A stretch of 64,000 bases of DNA from Pachyseris speciosa (GCA_016490735.1 JAEMWC010000166.1:771001-835000); one strand, 5' to 3'. Positions 36,160-44,798 are shown, numbered from the stretch's first letter. Made by a program: numbers and translations. Notes: generated by a model from the sequence alone, not told the origin.

Positions 36160-39100
36160 GACGACGACGGCGACGATGATGATGATGATAATAAAACAGG
36201 ACTCACCAATCATAAAACCCACGACGCAACGGAAAAGTGCAAACAGCCAGAACTGCGGAACAAACGCCGAGACAAAGTGAACGAGGCTGCACAGAAATCC
36301 ACAGACGAACAAAGGGTGTTTCCGCCCAAACTTGTCAGATATAGGACTCACAACAAGACTTCCCACAAAAAATCCGGCAAAGATAACAGAAGTTGAGACA
36401 AATCCTAGTGAGCCACGGTCACACACCAGATCAAACTGTGGAAGAAGTAAATTATACGTAGCGTGAATTGTTAGCTATTTACCGTGGGTATTGTATTTAA
36501 AAGAGCTATCATGGTTCAGCAGGTGAGGTATGTAGCCTACAGGGTATACAGTATATCATGTCCAAACTGTTTCTTTTGAGGTCAGAAAAACACGGTAATG
36601 AGAATATGCCAGGCAGAAATGACTCTGGTATAGGCAAACAGTCGCCATCTCGGATTTATCGTTTTATTGCAAAGCCTAAGAAGACTGTCCAAATCGACTT
36701 CAAAAGGTCAGGACGATTAAAAAGAAGTTGAAAAATAATGAAAAATATATAATTAGAAAATTGAAAAGAAAAAGAAAGAAAACATTGTGATTATGGTAAC
36801 CATGGTAATACTGAAAATCAACATGTCATACCACTGAACTTGTTACCAAAAACCTAGTGGGGTATATATCGGAGTATTAAAAAATAATGTTCAAGTCAGT
36901 GCGGAACAGTCTAAATAGGATTAAAGGGGCAGTATCATGAGAATTATTCCTGATATTTTGACCAAAAATTTACTAGGTAAATTTTCAGTGACTTTTTCAT
37001 CCATGAATTGCTTCTGGATTACCGGTGAGATAAAATCAAGTAAATGGCCGTTTTTATACTAGAGACGCATAATCCGTCTGGGACGAACTTGGGCAAACAT
37101 TTGTAGTGCATCTGTTTAGTTCGACTAGTGTAAACACGGGCACAAGACGCATTATGCGTTAAGACGAACTATTTTGTTAAGTGCGTCTTTCAAGACGAAC
37201 TAAAGCGGATAGTTCGTCTAGACGCATAATGCGTCTTGTGCCCGTCTTTATATTAGTCGAACTAAACAGACGCACTAAACTGTACAAATGTTTGTGCAAG
37301 TTCGTCCCAGACTGATTATGCGTCTCATGTAGTTCGTCCCGTCTTTACACTACTCGGATAAAATGACAGACGCATAATTCGTCTGGACGGATAATGCGTC
37401 TCTAGTATAAAAAGGGCCAATGTCACAAGAAAAAACGAGCCACACTAAGTTATTACCAATTAAATTTTCAATTTCAAGATTGCAAGGGGAGAACTTGAAA
37501 ACGTCGGCCCGATTTTTCAAGTTGGCATCGATCCATTTTCATCTTGGCAAAGCGAAACCAAAAACATTTAAGGACTCAAGGTTTTCGTGAGCTAAAATAG
37601 CCGTTTAGAAGAAAATTTGTCATTTATGTGACAGTGAATATATGAAATTATCAGAAGCTGAACTACGGATATCAGATTTCCAGCATTTTTATTGGCTCAC
37701 CGGACACATGCTATCGGCTCATATACCCGCTGTACCTAATATGATCATTGAAAGCGTCAGCAAACAAAGAAAGCTGAATGAAATTTTCCCTCGAAACCAG
37801 CGGCCATTAAAACATGAACCGTCTCGCAGCGGAATTAACGAGTACTGTAGAAATAACGAAACTGGAGCCGAAGTACAAATGGAATTCATTGTCTGACTAT
37901 TGTAGAATGACAAAAACCAATACTGGCATCGTATTTGAAAAAATTTCTTGCAGCCCTGAGAAAAATTGAAAAAATGTTTTGAACAAGTGCCGACTTCACT
38001 GACAAGTCTGTAAGCTTAAATATGCTCGTGGGCCAGTGTATTCAAAACCCCTTCCAACAAAATGACCACCTCCCAGTTGACTTGTTAGCTCAGTTGGTAG
38101 ATCGCTGCACCGGTATCGCAGAGGTCTTGGATTCGATTCAGGCACAAATCTGATTTTTTTTAGGTTTTAGTTTAACTACTGCTTAAGCTGTGTTCATAAC
38201 TGCGATGATCATTCACAGCTTCATTGCTTTTCGTTTACCATCGGTAAACAGGTCTCCTTTGCTTTCCAGAGTTTTGCTAACAGTCAATGATACCTTTAAT
38301 TACTATTTACCATTTACTTTGACGTAAACAGTGGCATCCGAATTTTCAAGTGTTCCAGGAGGTTGAAACATATAAATAAGAAGAAACATGGGATGTACTT
38401 TGCGCGAATTCGTAGACCAGACCAAAAACTTCAATCTTCACGTGATGCCAGTGATATAAACTAACTTTCTCATTAATCTCCTCCACCCGTGCTTTGTGAG
38501 GTAGTCAGCTGCTAAAGATATGCGTGTTCTATCAAGTGGAAGATTTAAGCTTGAAGAACGGGGAAAGGGTTCATTGTTTGCCATACAGTTTACTTTCTTA
38601 TTACAGTCAACCTCGATTATATTCTTGATTATCCGGACTTGCTTAGCTGGTCCCAGTTTTCATGAATATTAATAGTCAGGTGGCTTAACGCAAAATTTAG
38701 GCTGGATCGTGACAAGAGTGATAAAAGCATGAAATTTGGCACACAGTAAGCTTATACCCTACCAAATGATATTAGAAGGGGTGCCCATGTCAATCTGCTC
38801 ATGCTTCCGTTTTAGGGAGATTTTAGTTTTTGACCCAAATCAAGATATGGGATACCTGTGGTGTAAATCTATTTTACTAGCAAGTGCAAAGAAATGCTTA
38901 TAAAACAATTTTTTTCAGTTTTATATGTATGTTTGTGTTTTCTGATTCGTCTTTGATGCACAAGTGGCAAAGAAACATCTCTTTTAGTAGCACAGAAAAG
39001 ACTCGTGCCCATGCCTCGCTCGTTCATCCAAGATGGCGGCCTCCTTGTCGCTCTGCTGTATCTGTAAGTATCTGAAGAAAGTGTTACAAATTCTTCGCAA

Positions 39101-42100
39101 AAAAACTTGAATATGCTGAAATTATGTAAGGAAGGTAGAAATAATATATTTTGTTTATCTATTAGAATAGTTTGAAGCGAGTATAAGTGAAAACTTTTGT
39201 TTTATAAGGCTCCTGTATTAATTGGCAGGACCAGTTCATCATGAAAGTAGTGTCTGTTAGAACTATACACAAGAAATCTTTTTTTTTTTATTTTATGTCT
39301 TGGGACATGTTTCAATCCATTTTATTGTCTTATAACAGTGATTGGTTGTTGCAATATAGAGAGCAGATCATTTTGGTACTTATCGTCTATCTCAGTCTGC
39401 AGGTACAACAAATAGTTAATTGTTAGAATTATAGGGAGAAAAACGTTAATTTTGATGAAAGTAATAAGGTTTCTTCACTGTGTAGTTAACTTTAAATTGA
39501 ATTTTTATTCTTCTAGAAGCTTTAACTTCAATGTCACTCGATTGGAAAAAGTGCATCATTTGTCAGGAGTCTACGAGAGAAGCATTAAAGTGAGCCCTAA
39601 ACAGTAAGGGACCACCTGAGGCTAACCGGCAAACGTATTTGGCTTTCCTTCAAAATGTCAACAGCTTTCGGGAAGCAGACGGTTTACCTGTGGAGCTTAA
39701 ATTTGGCGACGATGTTGATGTAGATTGCCTTTGTCGTAATCACGCTTCTTGGCACAAGTCCTGTCACCTGAAGTTTAGTCTTTCAAAGCTAAAGAAAGCT
39801 CTAGAGCGTGCCGACCGAAAACGAAGAGACGACGGCAGAGAAGATGAGGAGGAAAGACCCACACCGAAATGCAGGAAACGCCAGTCTGTCTCTGAAGAGC
39901 GATCGCAATGTTTATTTTGTTTAGGAGGAGACGACGGCGACAAGCTTCACTGTTTCTCGGTGCTGGAAACTGAGCTCCCTGAGCTGTCGTCATTGTACAT
40001 CCAGAGGCTTGAAGATCTTGGAATTAAAAAGACCATAAACAAAACCAGGCTAAAGATTGCTTTGTTGGAACATTACAATGGAACTGTCCAAGAACGAACT
40101 GATGGAAGAAACACCGTTTTAGTTTTCAGGGAGGCAATAAGAGGCCTATTGAAGGATGCCTTGAAACATCGTGATTTTTCAGAAGACGCCGAGATTCTAG
40201 CAAGGGCTGCAATGATTGTAAGGAAAGACATTTTTTATCACAAAGGATTTAATTTTTCCAGATGTTTTCCAGTGGACTGCCAATTGAAATATTTACCATC
40301 TAGCTTGAGGTCCCTGGTTTCTATCATTCTTAATGGACTTAACATTAAGGATCAAGAACAATCTGAAAGCCAAGCATGTCTAACAGTCTGTGAGACGATT
40401 ATCTTCAACACTAAGAAGAGGTACTGCAAGACCAAAACAGGTCAAACTCGCCACTCGGTATCTCGTGAGATACCTCTACCACTTTACGTTGGACTAAGCA
40501 TACATAGCTCGACCAGAAGTGAGACACTCATTGAAAAGATGTATCAAATGGGCATTTCTGTTTCCTATGATCGCATCATGGAAATAGAAGACTGGCTAGC
40601 GAAGTCTCTTTGTGCCCGCTTCAAGGAAGATGGATGTGTATCGCCCGCTTGTTTAAGAAAAGGGATATTTTCTGTGGGTGCGCTTGATAACATTGATCAT
40701 AATACCAGCTCTACGACATCAGTCTCCTCATTTCACGGGACTGGTATCAGCATCTTCCAGTTTCCAACGGAAAGTGTACCTGGTGAAATTAGGCCTTCAC
40801 TGGTAGTTCCGCCGCCTGGAACAGAACACCAATGATTACCAGAGAGCTACGCAACGGTCCCTACAGTTGCACTAAACACAAGTTCAGTGTCTGTACCAGC
40901 CTGCAACCTAACACCACTTCATAGAGAAGTTAACGTTGACGACGCAAAACAGCAAGAAGGTCGCTGGGTGAACTATGCTTTGTCCAAACTCAGCAACGAT
41001 GATGTTAGCGCTGAAGATTCAATCACTTGGGCTGCTTATCACTCTAAAAATCAGCAACAAACGAGCGATCCTCCTGCTATAACGGCACTCCTTCCTCTGT
41101 TTTACAACCAACTTTCTAAAGTATGGGTGGCGTTTGGCATGGGGCGCCACTTTTCAGTTATTAACATCAACGGAATCTGTTCTTCCCTTGGAGAGTCTAA
41201 GCCGCGAGCCCTACCAGTCTTCCACGCTTTCACTGGGTGTGACTGTACTTCGCAGTTCTGTGGTATCGGAAAAAAGACAGCGTGGCGAGCATGGGAATTG
41301 AATAATGAAGTAACACCTGCCTTGGAGGACCTTGCGACTCATCCCTTCCAGAAGTTGACTGTTTCCTCAGAGAATTTCCAGAGGCTAGAGAGATTCACGG
41401 TCATAATGTATGACAAATCAAGTCCACTAGAGTCTGTTAACGACACACGACTGACGCTGTTCTCAAAGCGAAACAGAGACTTGGACAATATTCCTCCAAC
41501 ACAGGTAGATGTTCGGGAAAAATAATGTAGTGATGACGTTCTAATTTGATAGAAATAAATTATACTTGAAAAATTCATAGGAAGGATGTTAAGACGTCAT
41601 TATCGATACCGTTTTATCTCTAAACAATTTTAATTTCAGGATGCACTTCTGCAGCATGCACAAAGGGCGGTATACCAGGCAGGAATTTGGACAACATCAG
41701 AGCATGCAATGCAGGATGTTCCTTCTCCCGCAGAATTCTCATGGGTTAAAGGAGAGAGCAACCAGTGGCAACCAGTTTGGATGACCATCCCCAAAGTGTC
41801 CACCGTGTACAAAGAGCTCATCAAGTGCACCTGCAAAGGCCGCTGCTCACGCTGCCAATGTGCCAAAAAAATGTTAAAGTGCACACCTTTGTGTAAATGT
41901 GACTGCCCAGAAAGTCAATCTTAGAGTGAGGGGAATTTGTAAGGGCTTTCGCAACGAGCAAAAGCATTCATCATAAGTACGAATAGACGCGGTCAATTTG
42001 CGCGCATTTGTTTCTGCTTTTCTACTGTAATTTCTTTGCCTCTGTTATCGGCCGAGCGAAGACTGGGTACTAATACGGTGATGTGGCTTTATCAACGCTA

Positions 42101-43703
42101 TTTTAAATGCAGTCTTTAATAAAGTAGCAAAGTACATAACCAAGTGATAAAATCAAGATAGGAATGGAAATTTCATTTTAAATTGTGGTAAAATAACTAT
42201 GATGAAAATCGCACCGTAGGTATCCCATATCTCGAATTTGGTCAAAAACTAAAATCTCATTAAAACGGAAGCGTGAGCAGATTGACATGGGCACCCTTCT
42301 AATATCATTTGGTAGGGTATAAGCAAGCTGTGTGCCAAATTTCATGCTTTTATCATTCTTGTCACGATCAGGTCATTAAGCCACCTGACTATAATTAGTC
42401 CGCAGCAAAACTTTTTCCTCTCAAATTAAGTAATAAAACGCCGTTTCAAACTTAATTTGTTTCACTTCAAAACACGAATCTGTAGGCGTTTTGAGTTCAC
42501 ACACGCCGTACTAATGTAATGCATTTCACGCTGAGCTCTGATTTGCTTAGATGTTCCTTGTTTAACAAATGGTAAACGGATCGGCGTGCACTATTGAGTT
42601 ATGGATGCACGCGGGGTTGCTAAGCACGAGAGAAGCGTAAGAGTAGCTTCTTGAGTGCTTAGCATACCTCCCAAGTGCATCCATAACTCAATAGTGCACG
42701 CTGATACGTTTACCATTTGTTTTATAACACAACATAACATAAACATCGAAGAGAAAGCAAAGTCCCATTTTATTGCACTAACTTAAAACAGGCGGGCGCG
42801 ACTTTATTCACAGAAATTGCAACGGCTTAATACTTCGGTAGACACTATGACGATTGAAACGATACAAATTTTGTAAAATCTCGACCCACAAAGCGAAATT
42901 TTAGTTTACAAACAGCGCACACTTCAGCTATCATCAGCAGCGTTCACCCATGGGCAAATAGTGAATGGTTAATTGACCAATCAGAGCGCGCGCTTTTCTT
43001 TAGTTATGTTATAATGCTTAGTGAAATTTCACGGTCCATTTGTTCAGCCATTCAGTTTCAAGTTTCAAGTTGTTTTTGTCTCATTAATATTCATATTTTC
43101 GATATCCGGACTATTCAGCTTAGTCCCCACGAGTCCGGATAATCGAGGTTCGACTGTATTTAGGGTTAAGGAAGACCACTTGGCTTGTTTACATAGCCAC
43201 TCAGTAGACCCTATGCCTTAAAATTATTCTTTTGTTCGTATCCAAAATAGCTTCACTAACCTCGTTCGGGAAAACACTGAAATTCTTTAGAATTAGAATT
43301 AGAACGAGGTTAATGAGGCTGTTTTAAATACCAACCAAAGAATAATATAAAGGCAGCCAATTTTGCATAGGGTCTATAGGACTTCAGCTTTAGATCTGGA
43401 CCTACTGAAATGCTACTCTACCTCGGTCACCACTGAAGTGAAGTCATCCACGAACTCCCAGTCGTCCCTGGGAATATCACATCTGTGTTTGTAATTGTCT
43501 TGCCTTTTACTGATGGTGTCTGTAAAGGGGCACGTCTTGTTGTTTAAACATCTCCAGCTAGGCTCCGCCGCAATGAATACCATCGAAATCACAGGAAAGT
43601 TCCACCATACGGCATAACCGAAGTTGACCATTAAAGCGAGGGCGATTTGGTAGCGACCAAAACTGCCAATCCTCTCCAAGAACTCGTCAGTGGTGAGCCT
43701 CAT
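26854..43703 (-). CDS. SLC22A-like: SLC22-family organic ion transporter, gene B (nine coding exons, 509 aa)
   Basis: This tandem paralogue of gene A is a plasma-membrane MFS transporter of the SLC22 family. The join, from 5' to 3', is 43422-43703, 36207-36435, 34126-34324, 33515-33721, 32958-33092, 31899-31996, 30279-30390, 29448-29520, 26854-27048. It gives 1530 nt including stop, with all introns GT-AG and phases intact. Exons 2-8 match gene A in length to the base. Landmarks are MRLTTDEFLERIGSFGRYQ at the start, an NKT site in the first loop, SDKFGRK, FTPESIRWLLKKGRVSEAR, ELFPTTLRSVGMG and LPETYNQP. The start at 43703 is 2 nt after a TTGCTTCAG acceptor and matches genes A and C. An in-frame ATG at 43766 lies in the T-rich upstream intron and is rejected. 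Intron 1 is 7 kb and carries nested transposons. The substrate cannot be told from the sequence. Confidence 0.9.
27100..27980. other. SLC22A-like: AT-rich part of intron 8 of gene B
   Basis: It contains short inverted blocks (TATTCACCTCCGAG with CTCGGAGGTGA near 27160-27205, and TGGTGGATATTTAAA with TTTAAATATCCACCA at 27331-27386). An (ATT)n run lies at about 27600-27624. These look like remnants of MITEs; no coding is seen. Confidence 0.5.
28258..29375. repeat. Hexanucleotide (AATGRC)n satellite, about 1.1 kb
   Basis: This near-continuous run of AATGGC and AATGAC units has blocks of GATGGC, GATGAC and AACGAC. The array is organised into homogeneous sub-blocks, which shows repeated local expansion. 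The long ORFs read through it on both strands (Met-Thr-Met-Ala, Cys-His and Leu-Ser repeats) follow from a 6-bp period without stops. They are not called as genes. Confidence 0.97.
29448..29520 (-). CDS. SLC22A-like: SLC22 gene B, coding exon 8
   Basis: It reads (R)SVGMGTSTASARVSAFASA and then YAPLL, and ends before GTAAGT-like GTAAG. The hexanucleotide satellite in intron 8 begins about 68 bp further on. Confidence 0.88.
29888..30181. repeat. Fold-back MITE in intron 7 of gene B
   Basis: CCTCCTTCGCAGCCGTTGTT at the left is matched inverted at 30158-30175. A further direct copy of the left end lies at about 30029-30062. The ends resemble those of the element at 183-500. It stops 97 bp short of exon 7. 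Confidence 0.8.
30279..30390 (-). CDS. SLC22A-like: SLC22 gene B, coding exon 7
   Basis: It reads GYLAAKIILSTFGAKFFSNI to SAELFPTTL, with a TTGTTAG acceptor and a GTAAAG donor. Confidence 0.9.
30513..31686 (+). mobile_element. 5'-truncated CR1/L2-type LINE
   Basis: It starts abruptly inside the reverse transcriptase domain after a CATCAT microsatellite. It ends with GCGCAATATAAAT and an (ATT)n tail at about 31656-31686. 5' truncation is the usual result of incomplete target-primed reverse transcription. It sits in intron 6 of gene B, in the opposite orientation. Confidence 0.85.
30522..31382 (+). pseudogene. LINE reverse transcriptase, C-terminal part
   Basis: The frame is open from CYADDIQLYLSF (with the YADD catalytic pair) through DSKTEILLVGS. 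It continues through FITSRIDYCNSLLYGLP, LHWLPVRYRIDF and APRLWNSLPEELR to the natural stop. The first ATG, at 30600, lies inside the domain, so this is the tail of a longer ORF. The endonuclease and the N-terminal RT motifs are missing, so it cannot move by itself. Confidence 0.9.
31899..31996 (-). CDS. SLC22A-like: SLC22 gene B, coding exon 6
   Basis: It reads FSRRKILLASFFLSALSAIG to SDKAEHDK, with a CACACAG acceptor and a GTAAAA donor. Confidence 0.9.
32266..32374. repeat. Short pogo/Tigger-like MITE
   Basis: The left end is TACAGTGGAACCGAG and the right end GGGGTTCCACT, which are imperfect inverted repeats. GCGGACACC-like and TATCCG blocks lie inside. CAGTGGAACC ends are typical of pogo/Tigger-type elements of the Tc1/mariner group. 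It is in intron 5 of gene B. Confidence 0.6.
32958..33092 (-). CDS. SLC22A-like: SLC22 gene B, coding exon 5
   Basis: It reads FAVSFISWGVSFSAPFLGGN onward (helices 7-8) and ends before GTAAAA. The acceptor is TCACAAAAG. Confidence 0.85.
33148..33265. repeat. (CATCAC)n microsatellite in intron 4 of gene B
   Basis: CATCAC units shift to CAC and CAT runs. Related but looser CAT-rich sequence continues to about 33415. Confidence 0.95.
33515..33721 (-). CDS. SLC22A-like: SLC22 gene B, coding exon 4
   Basis: It reads FTPESIRWLLKKGRVSEART through to GSWFMW, and ends before GTGAGT. Confidence 0.9.
33771..33920. repeat. Fold-back MITE in intron 3 of gene B
   Basis: GTTTTGATACAAACCTACCT pairs with its inverted copy at 33882-33901, within GAGGCTGG and CCTAGGCTC outer ends. 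Confidence 0.85.
34126..34324 (-). CDS. SLC22A-like: SLC22 gene B, coding exon 3
   Basis: It reads GAYSIPLFVLGTEFSGIRHR onward and ends in phase 2 before GTGAGT. It is collinear with gene A exon 3. Confidence 0.88.
34742..34800. repeat. (AAT)n microsatellite
   Basis: About 19 AAT units lie in intron 2 of gene B. Confidence 0.95.
35045..35178 (-). pseudogene. Retroelement C-terminal tail fragment
   Basis: The minus-strand frame reads VLDVEMGSFTPLVFGTNGGM followed by CNCFLKRLAEKLSEKN and a stop. I recall this GSFTPLVF..GGMG block as the C-terminal tail of reverse-transcriptase ORFs common in cnidarian genomes. It abuts an (AAT)n run. Confidence 0.5.
35181..35277. repeat. (AAT)n microsatellite
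   Basis: More than 30 AAT units separate two retroelement tails. Confidence 0.95.
35311..35370 (+). pseudogene. Retroelement C-terminal tail fragment, first copy
   Basis: It reads MQKTVLLGSARILRQVLDC and stop, closely matching the end of the fragment at 35574-35870 (QKTALLGTARILRKVLEN). Only the last 20 codons are clear. It is another copy of the same element family, ending in an (AAT)n/TGATAA tail. Confidence 0.6.
35432..35572. repeat. (TGATAA)n microsatellite
   Basis: About 22 hexamer units are present. The ORFs through it (IMIM and HYHY repeats) are artefacts. Confidence 0.95.
35574..35870 (+). pseudogene. Retroelement C-terminal region with endonuclease-like block, second copy
   Basis: The frame reads KENNKAIIVDIASTWDRRVH, then EKVEKYQDLKREI, VVPIVVGALGG and LLQKTALLGTARILRKVLEN, then stop. 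The II(V)D-A...K..KY.DLK.E pattern resembles the restriction-like (PD-D/EXK) endonuclease tail of R2/NeSL-type LINEs. The upstream PD part and all RT motifs are absent. It is a truncated copy whose 5' end runs into the TGATAA satellite. Confidence 0.55.
35971..36016. repeat. (AAT)n microsatellite
   Basis: It follows the retroelement tail by about 100 bp and probably is its 3' microsatellite end. Confidence 0.9.
36117..36158. repeat. (AAT)n microsatellite next to exon 2 of gene B
   Basis: The AAT run grades into ACG and ATG triplets and stops about 20 bp before the exon 2 donor. Confidence 0.9.
36207..36435 (-). CDS. SLC22A-like: SLC22 gene B, coding exon 2
   Basis: It starts FDLVCDRGSLGF and ends VGFMI plus one base before GTGAGT. 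It contains SDKFGRK. The acceptor is TTCCACAG. Confidence 0.9.
37045..37419. repeat. MITE with long inverted repeats, TTTTTATACTAGAGACGCAT ends
   Basis: The ends TGGCCgTTTTTATACTAGAG and CTCTAGTATAAAAAgGGCCA pair. CGCATAATGCGTCT-type blocks recur several times in both directions, giving a nested hairpin of about 375 bp. It is in intron 1 of gene B. Confidence 0.85.
38081..38155 (+). mobile_element. tRNA-derived SINE head or tRNA-like fragment
   Basis: TTAGCTCAGTTGGTAGATCG is a good A box and GGATTCGATTC a B box, at tRNA spacing. The acceptor and anticodon stems do not close well, so this is a tRNA-derived repeat, not a tRNA gene. A TTTTTTT run follows. A related fragment (CCGGTATCGCAG) is near 23419. 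Confidence 0.6.
38675..42389 (+). mobile_element. DNA transposon with about 180-bp TIRs encoding a CXC-type protein
   Basis: The left TIR (38675-38863) begins GTCAGGTGGCTTAA. It is repeated in reverse complement at 42212-42389 with about 85-90% identity by eye, and both ends are flanked by TA. The left arm has GATAAAAGCATGAAATTTGG and CTACCAAATGATATTAGAAG, both exactly matched in the right arm. The 3.7-kb element contains one spliced gene (39531-41924). It lies in intron 1 of gene B, inside an older pogo-like element. I do not recognise the transposon superfamily. Confidence 0.85.
39531..41924 (+). pseudogene. Transposon-encoded Cys-rich CXC-domain protein (two in-frame TGA codons)
   Basis: The reading frame runs from ATG 39531 to 41504, skips a 135-nt GT-AG intron (41505-41639) and resumes at 41640-41924. 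That is about 752 codons in one frame. The only interruptions are TGA at 39591-39593 and TGA at 40833-40835; there are no frameshifts. A TTCTTCTAG acceptor lies just upstream of the ATG, suggesting a leader intron. Visible parts are an N-terminal zinc-ribbon-like CIICQ; ASWHKSCHLKF with Cys and His; a charged linker; FHAFTGCDCTSQFCGIGKKT at 41220-41279; and a C-terminal tesmin/TSO1-like CXC cluster with nine Cys at 41826-41906. The GCD...GIGKK pattern resembles the helix-hairpin region of XPG/PIN-type nucleases, but this is my inference. I recall similar uncharacterised proteins as multicopy in cnidarians. The function is unknown; a role in transposition is plausible from its place inside the TIRs. 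Confidence 0.75.
42565..42720. repeat. Fold-back MITE
   Basis: ACAAATGGTAAACGGATCGG and GTGCACTATTGAGTTATGGA in the left arm are matched inverted in the right arm. The loop is about 50 bp. It lies inside the outer pogo-like element. Confidence 0.88.
43205..43376. repeat. Fold-back MITE in intron 1 of gene B
   Basis: TAGACCCTATGCC at the left and GCATAGGGTCTA at the right are the ends. The inner blocks match the element at 18901-19083. It ends 45 bp from exon 1. Confidence 0.88.
43422..43703 (-). CDS. SLC22A-like: SLC22 gene B, coding exon 1
   Basis: The 94 codons from MRLTTDEF to DFTSVVTE end before a GTAGAG donor, in phase 0. They hold helix 1 and the Cys-containing extracellular loop. Confidence 0.9.
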
Positions 43704-44321
43704 ATCTGAAGCAAAAATAAAAGTAAAATAAAATAAAAATAAATAATAATAGAATACAACAAACATACCTTTTCTGAGTGAATTAGGTTATTCTTCCGTT
43801 CTTAATTTCATTATCGGTTTCAAAGCACTAAATGTCTAATCAAATTAAAGATAAGCCTTTATTTGATCACAGCATCCTTGACTTCATACGAGTAGCCAGG
43901 GACGTCTAATTTTCTCAGATTTTTATACAGATTTCCCGATGTATCCTATCGACCTGGTCTTAATGCTTTTTTCACGTTATCTTTTAAACTCTTCAGTCGA
44001 TACCGCTGGGGTTTTAAAAAAATAATTGTGAAGTGCTTTGACAGGTTAAAGAATCACAAATGAGCAGGCAAATGAATGACCTTTCCGTGGTGAAGCATGT
44101 CAGGATAACTCGTCTCATGATATGGCTTCTGACACAGCCGAGGTATTCATTACCACAGAGATATGTAAGGTTACGTTCAGGCAATGTGAGGATATATTTG
44201 CGACATATTCACCCGAGGGCGAAACATACGGGGAATATCAACACGATATACTTACGGAACCATGCAAACACAGTTTGCCACTCAGCTTTCGACACACATC
44301 TCTATTGAAAGAAAAACTTTT

Positions 44322-44365
44322 TGCCCCGAGTCGGAATCGAACCGACGTTCCCAGTTACTAGTCGG
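44322..44365 (-). pseudogene. Partial tRNA-Thr-like sequence, inverted
   Basis: The minus strand holds the 3' part of the same tRNA-like sequence, from the anticodon stem to the acceptor 3' end. It is cut at the stem, and its 3' flank is the inverted copy of 44548-44622. Confidence 0.8.
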
Positions 44366-44475
44366 AAATTTAGAAGCCAGGAAACACACAAAAGTCTCGA
44401 AAGAAAAATGTTCCGAGGAATGGCCGACGTGCGATACTACTCACTTTCTAAAGTGGTCACGTTGCCAGCGTGGTT

Positions 44476-44547
44476 GCTCCGGTAGTGTAGTGGTTATCAC
44501 GCCCGACTAGTAACTGGGGAACGTCGGTTCGATTCCGACTCGGGGCA
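44476..44547 (+). tRNA. tRNA-Thr(AGT)-like gene, copy 1
   Basis: A full cloverleaf of 72 nt can be drawn. The acceptor GCTCCGG pairs with TCGGGGC (two G:U pairs) with discriminator A. The D stem is GTG/CAC, and the T stem GTCGG/CCGAC encloses loop TTCGATT. The anticodon loop CTAGTAA places AGT (Thr) at 44509-44511. The anticodon stem is weak, with a G:U and an A-C mismatch next to the loop. A T5 pol III terminator follows at 44553-44557. It may be a working tRNA gene or a tRNA-derived repeat unit. Confidence 0.65.
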
Positions 44548-44798
44548 AAAAGTTTTTCTTTCAATAGAGATGTGTGTCGAAAGCTGAGTGGCAAACTGTG
44601 TTTGCATGGTTCCGTAAGTATATTGTTCTACGGCTTTCATGGCTTCGAAGGTATTTACATATATATATATTTCTATTTCCCGTCCAGGGAATTTAGAAGC
44701 CAGGAAACACACAAAAGTCTCGAAAGAAAAATGTTCCGAGGAATGGCCGACGTGCGATACTACTCACTTTCTAAAGTGGTCACGTTGCCAGCGTGGTT

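Larger units (their letters stand above)
38604..43156. mobile_element. pogo-like DNA element hosting a nested transposon
   Basis: The outer ends are CAGTCAACCTCGATTAT at 38604 and the reverse complement ATAATCGAGGTTCGACTG ending at 43156. Each is next to TA. A second shared block, GAATATTAAT, lies about 70-80 bp in on both sides. CAGTcGAACCTCGATTATCC termini and a TA target are typical of pogo/Tigger-group elements. The interior is mostly the inserted element at 38675-42389, and no pogo transposase is seen. Whether both ends belong to one insertion is inferred from their shared blocks. Confidence 0.6.

Noticed and set aside
43704..43766. N-terminal extension of SLC22 gene B from the ATG at 43766
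   Set aside because: The extension translates a T-rich polypyrimidine tract ending in CAG just before the homologous ATG at 43703. Genes A and C lack it.
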